Assembly (NCBI GenBank): GCA_963682025.1
Contig: OY821518.1
Location: 35,531,059 to 35,595,058, forward strand
Source: Cordilura impudica
Taxonomy: Eukaryota; Arthropoda; Insecta; Diptera; Scathophagidae
Direction of reading: 5' to 3'
DNA length: 64,000 bases
Shown: piece by piece, positions 54,421 to 64,000 of the stretch
How the letters are laid out: each line of letters starts with the position of its first letter
Position numbering within the stretch: the stretch's first letter is position 1
Notes under the pieces: model-generated
Seen by the model: the letters and a program-made list of their open reading frames with translations, nothing else
Database searches by the model: none
Told to the model about the DNA's origin: nothing
Made by a program: the position numbers and the translations under genes

Positions 54421-57362
54421 AAAAAGAATAAATAATAATAAAATATGAAAATATGAACCTAGTAAAAGTGTTATTTTAATTAAAATGTTAAGATATTTTA
54501 TTTCAAAATCACATCAATCGAGAGGTTTTTGATTTTTTTTGCTGATTATTGATAAAATTTTATAAATAAAAAAAAAACTTCATAAAAAAAAATTTTTTTA
54601 TCGCTCTAATCGAAGGTTTCTTAAATATTATTAAACGGTTTAGTTTCAAAAGAAATTTATTCTTTGTGTTACTAATATTGATACATCAAAAATTCATAAG
54701 TGAAACAATATAATAACCAGATAAACTAAAAAGATTAAATTAATTTCATATTGTGATAAGAAAAAATTAATGGCCCATCTAAGTAAACGTATAAGTTTTT
54801 TGCACAATAATAGTTTTAGTAGTGTATTGACAATCCTTTTGTTTATTTTACTAACCAGCTTATTTGTAATGTCAAATCCAACTCTGGACAATTATTCTTC
54901 AATAATTTCTTTTAATTGTTCTTTTTTTTTTTTGTGAAGTATATTGGGTTCTAATGCATTTATCCAACACATCCAAAAAATTCTCTATAAGGTGCAGTTC
55001 CTGGAAAATTTATTTTTTGTGTGATGCATTAGACCGATCCTTTGGAAATAAAACCTGTATGAAAAGCCCAAATTTTCGTTCAATGAACGCCATACTATAG
55101 TCGGAAAATAAATCGTGATACCAAAATTAATAATTCTTAGGTATGTGCCATTTTGAAAAATCAACTCTCTTCTGTTGATTCGTGTTATATATGTAGGGTT
55201 TTTCCTCGGAACTCTGGAATATTTTGGACTGTTATTCTGTATTCGTTAAGCTCCCCACCTTTCTCTGAAGGGGTTGTTTTAGCTGACTTTTTACCTGCTC
55301 TTGCTTTTCAGTCCACCTCTTTGTTCACTCCGATCTTTTGTGAGTTTATACATTTTGTTTGCGTTTAAAGGTCTTGTAATACTTTTCACTGTGTACCGGC
55401 TTTTATTTATAATTTTTCCAATATATGGTAATGTAGTTCCTTTATACTTCTAATTTCCATAAGTGAATTATGCCATATAAGACGTATGATTTTTGCGTTC
55501 TACATATTGCACTTTTTACATAAATATGCGATGTTGCCCTGAAGCGGACTTTTTTCCAGGCTGATTCTTGACCACACCACTCGTAGGCCTAACTTTAGGT
55601 GAGTGTGTTAAAGCACATGGCCAAAAAGTGCAAGTGTGAGTGTTTGTGAGATAGACGCAGGTTCAAACCTCACGGCCGCCCTAAGTAGAAAATTTTCGTG
55701 TAGAAACAATCTATTCAATTATAACATAAAAATTGTCACATGTTCAATAGAACCACTGATAAAGGCTGAAATGCCAGAAACCAGTCTGATTAAAGGTACA
55801 GTTTAGGTATAAATTTTAGAAATATATGCTTTCTTCTTCTACCACGCACCATTGAGATGACATTTTTGTTTTGTATAAATTGAGTCTCACTACACGCTGT
55901 TAGCGTTTGAGTGTAGATTTAAAGATTTATTGATGATTATAGATTTGTGGCAGTATCTACAATTTCTATATCAACTAAATATGAATTTACATAAAAATAA
56001 AATATATGCGTTCTTGCAACGCGTTGCAACGTTAAAAGCTGCCAGCCGAATAATTTATATTCGTTCTTGGTAAAATATTGATTTGATTTTGATTTTGATT
56101 TAGATTTTAAACAACTAATGTGTACAAGAATTTAAAATTGGCCTTCAATTACTTTAATAAGCACTTGTCTAACATTCAGATTATATAAGCTAAAATATTT
56201 AGCTCTTAATTTTATAATTTTTTCCACACACGATATACAAAAAGAACATTCAAACTCACACACACACATACACACACTCTCATGTAAATACATATTTTCC
56301 AAAAGCCATAAATTTTATTCTTTGTAAAAGACTTTACAAGCCAGCAACTGTATAACCGCCAGCCATACGTACGTACAGTTGTAATTTAATATGTAACAAA
56401 GGCAAGAAAAAAAAAATAAAAAAAAACAATTTTATGTTTTCACACTCTTCTTCACCTCGACTAGCAAAAAAAGAAAAATGTTTACAATTGTACTTTACAC
56501 ATGCTAAATACGCTGTAAAAAGATCGAGAGTAAGTATGGAAATGGAAGTGGAAATGTAAATGGAAATAAAAGTCTATGGCATGTTTTAAGAACATACCAA
56601 ACGTCATTAACATACCGGAAGTGTGAAATTCGTATTACTGTTGAAGGTTTTACGAAACCCTCATAAATTCTGTATATTCTTCTTAATTTTGCACAAAATT
56701 AAACACAATACAAAATGTTAAAGTAGTTTATTAAATTCGTTTTGGTAATTCTTTTAAATGCTGTTGTATTTTATAGTCAAAACAAAAAGAAAAAGTATTA
56801 TAATAATAAGTAATTTGCTCTTTTTGTAAAACTATTTAACTTATTTTCTGTTCCGCTTTTTATTTGTATAATGTGTCAATTAAATATTAAATTTCATGAA
56901 TTGGAAAAATTCTGTTAAATGTCTGTACATGTCTGCTTATGCATTTTAACAAAACAAAACAAAAAAATGCAGTAAAATTATATTGAAGCCTTCATGTTCA
57001 TTTTTGTTCATAAGCTGAATGGAAAAACAAAATATGAAATTTAATATTCATAGATTTGTTTTTGGTAAAATGAATTTTATCACATATCTACACATACATA
57101 CATATTCATATGTATGTAGATGTGATTATAAACAGATTCACCAGCCAGTGTTAAATATGAATTTATATATCTAATATTGAATGATAGGACTTGGGAAATA
57201 CAAATTCCAGAAAAATACATATATATCATGTATAATATATATATATATAGTATCTGAAAAGCATTTTTTGACTTTCAAAGTTATAAGTACTTTCTGTACA
57301 AATGTTCTTTGTGTATTCTATATCAACATTCACACTTATGTGTTTTTCGAAAGAAAATCTCA
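54421..57362. other. AT-rich stretch with minor simple repeats
   Basis: No gene recognised. It contains a GATTTT run at 56083-56106, a CA-rich run at 56258-56279, and a hairpin at about 57083-57124 (CATACATACATA facing TATGTATGTA). A B-box-like GGTTCAAACC is at 55660-55669. Confidence 0.35.
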
Positions 57363-57709
57363 TCTATATATATAATATTGATAGGCTAGGCAATTCCTTG
57401 TTAACGATATTTTGTTCTACCGTTACATCCCGGTTTTTATCAAGCGCATATTACTTGAAAGATATTTCTTTTTAGCTGTTCACCAGATTTACAGATTTTT
57501 AAATTTTTTCCTTTATTTTAAGTAAATTGCCTTTAAAGTTGCTACTAACACATACGTAAAATTAGACATATGCTATGTGTGTGTTTATTAAATTTGTTCA
57601 TGTGTTTGTTAATGAGATTAATATCTGCATTCACAATAATAATAAACCTAAAGGGTGTGGTGTGTTGCCTAGAAATTGCACTCGAATTTCGAGCGCTGGT
57701 ATCTGCTAG
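57363..57709 (+). mobile_element. Short Helitron, copy 11
   Basis: TCTATATATATAATATTGAT start after an A and GGTATCTGCTAG end before a T, with the CTCGAATTTCGAG palindrome. 347 bp. Confidence 0.8.
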
Positions 57710-57999
57710 TTTAAATTACTATTCCAATTTATAGACGAAATAAAATAATAGATATTGATGTTTTTCAAAATATGTTATAGTTTGAATAACTCTCAAGTAC
57801 GAAGACATTTTATTTACTAGTAGTAAAAAGAAAATCCCACTCTACGATCACCCCTAGGAACCTTGTTTTTCTAAGCTTGATTTGATCTTCCTAGCGTTTG
57901 ACTTTCAAAAGCAAGTAGTGGATGACGTTGTTACTAATTATGATTTTAATCAAATGGATCGAAACGCGATATAGCTCTATTTATCTAAAATCGATTGGG

Positions 58000-58360
58000 A
58001 CTCCATTAATGGCGGGGGGGGGGGGTGGGTTGTAGGGTTTTAAATGGGAGAAAAGCTGTATTTTCATAATTTTTTTTGAGGTTATGAATAAGTTGGATTA
58101 TTTACTTCATATACACGTTATAGTATAACATTTGAAATATTTTTGAAAAATTTTTCAATTAAAAATTTTAATAAATAAGTCCCGAAAAAAGTTGTTTTGC
58201 GGCGAACATCATAACTCGTTAACGGATCATGTGAAATTAAAAAAAATCGAAATGCGTTTAAAAAGTGATATGTTTTTCGAGGTAGGCAGGAGGTTTATTA
58301 ATTAAAAAAAAATTTTTTTTTATTTTTGGCAGCATTTTTAAATGAAAAGCATGATTTTTC
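58000..58360 (+). repeat. 350-bp direct repeat, copy 1 (partner at 62625)
   Basis: Begins with a G-run (GGCGGGGGGGGGGGGTGGG) and includes CATAATTTTTTTTGAGG, ATAACATTTGAAATATTTTT, AACATCATAACTCGTTAACG and AAATGCGTTTAAAAAGTGA. The same blocks recur in order at 62625-62960. The family is unknown. It has no frame of its own. Confidence 0.6.
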
Positions 58361-58858
58361 AGAGCTAAAAAAAAAAAAAAACACGCGAAATAAAAAAAAG
58401 CTCGTACATATGTATATGTAAACAAACATAGCTCAGACCAACAAACACAAATTGTTATTTTGATCTCAATTATGTGTGTTTTTAAATTTTGTACGGTGCC
58501 GAACACAATCATGAATGTGTTTTAATATGTCGCTATGTACACGAACATGTTTCTATCACGTACTTTTTGATTCGAACACACATAAACCACACGTATGCGA
58601 GTGTAGCTTTATTTTAAGTTCCTGTTTTTGCACGTGTACTGCTAAAAAACATAACATGTTCTTGAACGCGTACATCTGAAAATTAAAACATCCACTCGCG
58701 ATCGGAAAAATCTGATACACCCCCTATAAAAACGACAACGATTGTTTCAACCAAATTTATTTAAAAAATCTAAAATAATTTATTAGCAGTTATAAAAATT
58801 ATAATAAAGATAATAATAAAAATAAAATGAAATTTAAAATTAAAAAAATAATAAAAAA
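58361..58858. other. AT-rich unassigned stretch
   Basis: No gene or repeat recognised. Confidence 0.3.
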
Positions 58859-59658
58859 CAAGTAAGGAAATTATAGTCGGTCTAGGCCGACTATACGATA
58901 CCCTATACCATGCGTTTAGAGACCCTATCTCTCAGGCCCAACTAACTGGATATAGAAAATAAGCATAAACCAAATTTGAGTGGGATTTTAATTATTTTTT
59001 TCGGCTGCAGATACGAAAAAGTTCATATCGGATGCTATATCTATATGGGGACTAGGCCCAAAAATGGACCGATCCTGACCATGTTTGGTAAGGGCTCTTG
59101 TATTTTGCAAAAATATATACAAACAAAATTTGAGAAGAATCAGTGCAATATTTTTGTTTTTTGATATATATAAGTGAAGATCGGGAAGCAGCTCTATATG
59201 GGGCCTATGAATAAGAGTTGTCCAATAGGGATCATTTTTGGACTACTGATTAATGGATTTAATATATATACATACAAACCCAATTTGACTAACATTTGTA
59301 TGATAATTTGGATCTTATGGCAATATATGTTGATTTCATAGGGGTCATTTGTATGGGGGCTAGGTCTGAACATGGACCGATTCTCACCAGTTTCAACAGC
59401 GTTCATCCCATGGCCGATAAAAGATCAAATACCAAATTTCGTCAAAATATATTCATATGTGCGACCTACAGTTTGATTACAAGCTTTACATGGACACACA
59501 GACGGACGGACGGACGGACGGCCATGGCTATTTCGACTTAAAAAGTGATTCTAAGTCGATCGGTATAATTAAAGATGGGTCTAGGATGAATATTTTTGGT
59601 TGTTACAAACAGCAGCACAAAGTCATTATACCCAAACCACATAGTGGTATAGGGTATA
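58859..59658 (+). mobile_element. mini-me-like repeat, copy D (full length)
   Basis: The palindrome at about 58872-58895 has one changed base (GTCTAGGCC). ATACCCTATACCA and TGGTATAGGGTAT ends are intact. There are five GACG units at 59500-59520. It is somewhat more diverged than A-C, including an insertion (TGAATAAGAGTTGTCC) near 59210. Confidence 0.75.
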
Positions 59659-59778
59659 AAAACCTTACGCACCGACAACGATTTCTAAAATGCCTTTAAT
59701 ATTTTTTTTTCAATTATCTTTTAAATAACAAATTTTTTAAAATATGGTTAATACATAAACAAGTGTGTAAACAAATAA

Positions 59779-59982
59779 TCTAATATAAATACGCTAGGCG
59801 ATTTCTTGTGACCGATGCTTTGTTCTACCGTTTTATCCGGATTTTGACTAAACGCATAATATTTATTTGAAAGATATTTATTTTTAGCCGTTTTGCAGAT
59901 TTACAGATTTTTAAATTTTTTCCTTAATTTTGAGTAAATTGCATTTAACGTTGCTACCAACACATAGATAAAATTATACATA
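59779..59982 (+). mobile_element. Short Helitron, copy 12 (5' half, cut)
   Basis: TCTAATATAAATACGCTAGG start and normal text to AAAATTATACATA, where it stops abruptly at the start of the next element (TGGGGGATTTCATG). The 3' half is not found downstream. Confidence 0.7.
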
Positions 59983-60619
59983 TGGGGGATTTCATGTCAA
60001 GTGCACCAACTTTTGAAACCGATGTCTTCCGATCGGGATGAAATTTGCACCAAGGTTACTCCTATTGGATAGTAGTTTAGACACAATTTTTCAATAAGAT
60101 CGGTCCAGATCTCTCTGAGTTAGAGGGGATCAAAATTTGACATTTTGGCCAAACAGGTGTTTCTTCTCATCCATGTAACTTATTACCTATTGTTCTTAGA
60201 AAATTTTCTCCTAAAGAGTTTAGATAGCTATTTATTCAATATTTCGGAAAAAAATACTTAAAAAAAAAAAAAAATTTGTAGACTTTTTTTTTTTGCTAAA
60301 TTAAAGCATTTTTTGCCTTTTTTTCAAAAAGGGCATTTTTTTTTTTTTTTTTCATAAGAAAGCTTAGGATTTTTCCTTTAAGAGCTTTTTGGTCGCTTAG
60401 TGGGATGGGAGTGGGATATCTATCAAAATAAATGTTTTGTAACTCAAGACAACGGTTTTTCAATTTTTCACAAATGCACTATTTTGAATTTTTTCCGATG
60501 TGTGTCTAAAACCTTACAAATAAAACTTATACTGAGAAACTAGACAAATTAGCCTTTCCGAAGGTATGTCACATACCTTCATAACATAACAGAAGAGAAT
60601 GGTTATCTGTAACCTGATA
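59983..60619 (+). other. Likely 5' end of the transposon that carries the 60.6-61.8 kb gene
   Basis: TGGGGGATTTCATGTCAAGT and CTTCCGATCGGGATGAAATT read like the terminal part of a DNA transposon, and the short Helitron is cut exactly here. A matching inverted end was not found to the right. The remainder is T- and A-run DNA. Confidence 0.35.
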
Positions 60620-61831
60620 GAGTTATTTGCACATTTCAATCTGAACACGAGGATGTTAGAATTGGCTTCACGAAATTAACCCAAATGAGGCCAAAACATT
60701 GCGTTTTGGCAGAAAGCAGCGGAACTCACACAGTATGCGTTTGAATTTACCATGAAAATGTTAAACTGATGTTGAAGGAAATCAACTTAAAGTATTTAAC
60801 AGATGATTCGGCAGAAGATTTACACGATTACCGCGATTGCCTTAAATTGACTATGTGTCCTAATGCAACAACTTCTTGCCACTTAGGTGAATGTACCAAT
60901 TGCCCGAAAACCACATTCATCAAAGAAAATTTAATCAACTCTTTAGATCGAGAATATATAGAGGAGGTCAAATTTGATTCTTGGATTCAGACTGACAGAT
61001 GCACATTGAAAACAATCATTTTAAATGTGGATGATTTTGTGGAAGAAATGTGTACAGGATTGCTAAACTTGAGAAACCATGACTTTTTAGTCAAAGAGCA
61101 ATGGTTATTCTTCAAGGATTTGAAGATACATTTGAAGTCTGGTGAATTAGTTATTTCATATGATTTCGCAGAAAACTATAAATATGTTCTTCAGGATGCC
61201 ATACAAGCTTTCCACTTCAATAACGACCAAGCAACTATATTCACAGTAGTTATTTACTACATGAAATATGAAAAACTGGAACACAAAAGTATGGCAATCA
61301 TATCCGACGATTTAAAACATGATACCGTTGCAGTTTATGAGTACCAGAAGAGAATACTAAAATATCTAAAATCTAAATTTACAGTAAAGAAGGTATAGTA
61401 CGTTTCGGACGGAGCTCGTCCACATTTTAAAAACAAAAGTAGCTTGGCAAAACTTATGGCCCATGAAAAAGAATGAAATAGCGAAGTATAGCCTCCAGTG
61501 CTGTCACCAAGATCGCATCTTAGATGCGACTGCTTTATTCCATTGGGCAAAGAGTTATTGTAAAGAAACTAAAATAGTTTTTAGTAGCAAAGAGGATCAT
61601 CAGGAAACATTGAAAACACTGAAGAGCAGATTCGATGCTGCGGTAACAATCGATGGCACCGCTCAATACCATGCTTTTATACCGCTTGTCGTTGGAAGAC
61701 TCAAGTTGAAAATGTTTTCTGCCTCTATTCAATGCGATTTCTTTCCAAAGACAACATATAAACCAGTAGCGAAATTAACAGCTGAACCTAGTAACGCCAA
61801 GAAAGGATTGACAAAAAAACGCAGTAAATAA
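60620..61831 (+). pseudogene. Unclassified transposase-like pseudogene (DFAENY family)
   Basis: The frame opens near 60620 (RVICTFQSEHEDVRIGFTKL), hits a TGA at about 60735, and resumes YHENVKLMLK. The main stretch runs to 61398: CLKLTMCPNATTSC and ECTNCP (cysteine-rich), ISYDFAENYKYV, FTVVIYYMKYE, SMAIISDDLKHDTVAVY. A TAG at 61396-61398 is followed in the same frame by YVSDGARPHFKNKSSLAKL. A deletion removes the expected G.GPCDG..G region, and the last frame (61463-61831) reads FHWAKSYCKETKIVFSSKED to GLTKKRSK. The order DFAENY, ISDD..HDT, SDG...KN is that of a large uncharacterised arthropod/cnidarian transposase-like family. I cannot name its superfamily. The aspartates in DFAENY and SDGA are likely catalytic. 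Confidence 0.65.
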
Positions 61832-62494
61832 AGGCGACAAAAAAGCTGGATGAAAGACTGGGTATTTAAAAATTTACAAGACTTAAATACTTCATCAGCT
61901 ACAATAAATTAAGTATAAAAATAGTTATGATATAAATGGATCTAATGCAATTAAGATTAAATTTTAATAAATTATTTATCTTTTTATTTTAAATATTATT
62001 ATTATACATTAATTTAATTATTATTAAAAACTAGTGGATTGTGTGGCGCCTAGGCGCCCGTTTATTTTGACTTTAACAAACAAATTTTTTTTCCCATTTC
62101 TTAATTTTCCTATATTTTATATATTTAAAAAAAATTAATTTTAATGTTTTTAAAATTTAAAAAAAAATCGGAAAACAGTTGTAAAAAATACAAACCAAAA
62201 ACTTAGATTTTCAAATGAAGTTGTGTAAAAGGTCCTTTTATGTATATTTTCGCATAAGTTTGCCAGTAGCCAACCTTTGCTTTATATTTTCTGCTTCTAT
62301 ACATAAGAAGTTTTTAATATTATATGATTTTAAAAAAATATTTTATTTTGATAGAAACTCGGTAATTTTAGTCTTAATAATTTAATAATTTAATTTATGT
62401 TTTATAACTTTTTAAAATGCATCAAAATAAGTAAACTTATTCAACTAAAAAAAGTTTTTAAACCTTTCGGACAAAACAAACAAAAAATACTACG
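61832..62494. other. AT-rich unassigned stretch
   Basis: No gene recognised. A GC-rich palindrome, GGCGCCTAGGCGCC, is at 62044-62057. Confidence 0.35.
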
Positions 62495-62575
62495 GTTGTA
62501 ACGAACTTAGTCTATAACGAACTAATTTGGCCGGTCCCGCCGAGTTCGTTATAACCGAACTCCATTTTATTGTAG
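62495..62575. repeat. Fragment resembling a pogo/Tigger-type terminal repeat
   Basis: TATAACGAACT at 62513 faces AGTTCGTTATA at 62541-62551, with GGCCGGTCCCGCCG between and ACCGAACTCCATTTTATTGTAG after. Ends made of ...TTCGTTATA.CCGAACT... are typical of pogo-like elements in animals. No transposase remains here. Confidence 0.35.
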
Positions 62576-62624
62576 AAAAAATAGAATAGCATAGAAAAAA
62601 AAATCGTTTTAGAGCAAGGTTCAT

Positions 62625-62960
62625 AAAAGTTTCTTAAGGGGGGCGGGGGGTTTTAAAGGTTTTAAAAGTTAATAATAATGATTAATTGCATAATTTTTTT
62701 TGAAGACATGAATACACGTTAAAGCATAACATTTAAAGAATCTTTGAAAAAATTTTCAACTAAAAATTTGAATAAATAAGTCCGTTACAGTCAATATCCG
62801 GAGGCGTTGTTGTTTTGCGGTGAACATCATAACTCGTTACCGGACCATGAAAAAAAAAATTAAAATGCGTTTAAAAGGTGACATGTTTCCTGAAGTAGTG
62901 ACGAAGAGTTTTTCAATTTTTTTTTGCAGCATTTTGAAGTGAAAAACGATTTTTGGTATA
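62625..62960 (+). repeat. 350-bp direct repeat, copy 2
   Basis: Partner of 58000-58360: GGGGGGCGGGGGG, CATAATTTTTTTTGAAG, AACATCATAACTCGTTACCG, AAATGCGTTTAAAAGGTGA and TTTGCAGCATTTTGAAGTG. It has a 20-bp insertion (TTACAGTCAATATCCGGAGG) relative to copy 1. Confidence 0.6.
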
Positions 62961-64000
62961 CAACTTTGGGAATTTGTTGTTAAAAAATGGGGAAGAAAAT
63001 GGAACTAAAAAAAAAACTTCGTGGTTACCTGATGATTTTTGTGTAGATATAGTGCTAAAATTTCAAAAGAATCGGTCAAGAAGATGTTCACGGACTTCGA
63101 ACATTTATTGCGGGAAAATCGACTTAAAATTTTTTAAAAACTGATTTATGTATATGTGATATACGGTATGAGGCCGGTGGCTTGGAAACGCTGTATCTTC
63201 TTAAGTTTTGCTCTGATTTACTTAAAACTTTGACACAACACTCTCGAAATGTTGTGCATTCAGGAAGAGAAATGCAAAAAAAGGTTTTAAAACCTACCAC
63301 ACCTTAAGGAAATGCAAACACCAATACACCAATGTACACAAAAAAGAAAAAAATATTTCATATTTCATCATAAATGTAAACTGAAAAAAAAGAGAATTAC
63401 ATTTTTTGCAAAGTTATCTATAAATCTAAAAAAGAAAAAATAAAAAATGCGCGCGTATTAGTTTTACTTCAAAACAAAAATCGCTTTTAATTCTTCCATG
63501 TTAATTTCAATAAATTATTCAAATTAAAATCTTAAATATACTTTTTTACATAATTTATGTTTGTTCAAATTTTTTTAAAAGCATATTATGCAAAAATTAA
63601 TATTATGAGTGAAAAAAAAAAAATTATTTTCCCACCTCTCTTCTAAAATTACAATGTAATTTAATTATGCAAAGTTACAATAATTTAAATTTTAAACTTA
63701 ATATTGCACTATTTTTTCAAAGGCTTTTCAATACAGAGCTATAAACGAAATCATACGTTGGACAACCAGAAAATCTACATTGAAGATCTTTTTTTCTCAA
63801 ATATTTATCAAAAAAAGCATGCTCTTTGGTAAGTGCTGGCCATCAGTGAACTGAGCGAAAGTACTCTTAACAATACAAAACAATTTTGAGATGAAAAACA
63901 AAACAGACAAACGAAGAAGTTTAGTAAGTGTTGCCAATTTTAACAACTTATTGTAATTTCGACGATTTTGCAATTTTGCCAATTTTGACAACTTATTGTA
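62961..64000. other. AT-rich stretch ending in a short direct repeat
   Basis: No gene recognised. TGCCAATTTTAACAACTTATTGTA at 63933-63956 recurs with one change at 63977-64000 and runs into the window edge. Confidence 0.4.

Noticed and set aside
55153..55368. 71-codon open frame
   Set aside because: No recognisable motif, not next to any element, length expected by chance.
55610..55700. B-box-like GGTTCAAACC, possible tRNA or tRNA-derived SINE
   Set aside because: No matching A box or cloverleaf arms could be folded by eye, and no second copy is seen.

Overview
The window is A+T-rich eukaryotic DNA made almost entirely of transposable elements, most of them broken and many inserted into one another. 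I recognise no host protein-coding gene, rRNA, tRNA or CRISPR array. The mixture points to an insect, most likely a brachyceran fly: an errantivirus with a 17.6/297-type primer site, jockey/CR1-superfamily LINEs, a rosa-type (DD41D) mariner, a Tc1-like element with IR/DR ends, short Helitrons ending in CTAG, and a 0.8-kb interspersed repeat that carries a GACG/GTCC proto-microsatellite and resembles dipteran mini-me/INE-1. The genus is inference.

Region by region. 1-5952: minus-strand errantivirus with env (cut by the window edge), pol, gag, a leader holding six copies of an imperfect palindrome, the primer site and the 5' LTR. 6.7-8.3 kb: a mini-me-like fragment, a short Helitron and a full mini-me-like copy. 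9.76-15.96 kb: two 5'-truncated, mutated LINEs. 15.97-20.35 kb: a large inverted repeat holding a collapsed hAT gene and a MITE, with an intact rosa mariner inside the MITE. 21.1-22.7 kb: a short Helitron and a second mini-me-like copy. 23.19-28.36 kb: a Tc1-like element broken by a 730-bp fold-back element and by a 2.8-kb Helitron, which itself carries a mini-me-like copy. 29.9-31.1 kb: two short Helitrons. 31.78-34.95 kb: a transposon with about 380-bp terminal inverted repeats and an unclassified transposase pseudogene. 35.5-38.2 kb: a hAT element with introns. 38.2-43.5 kb: short Helitrons, Tc1 and mariner relics, and minisatellites. 43.6-45.95 kb: a third LINE with a long open reverse-transcriptase frame. 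48.3-50.5 kb: a LINE relic, repeat fragments and a Harbinger-like MITE. 50.5-57.4 kb: mostly AT-rich DNA with two microsatellite-bearing repeats. 57.4-64 kb: two short Helitrons, a mini-me-like copy, a second unclassified transposase pseudogene, and a 350-bp direct repeat 4.6 kb apart.

The frames that look intact are the errantivirus gag, pol and partial env, the rosa transposase, and the reverse transcriptase of the third LINE. The other coding remnants carry stops, frameshifts or deletions. The main structural observations are the palindrome array in the errantivirus leader, at the place where gypsy carries its insulator; a 3'-terminal hairpin shared by three LINEs with changed but still paired stems; and the nesting in the Tc1 locus, where subtracting the insertions returns a standard 1.65-kb element.
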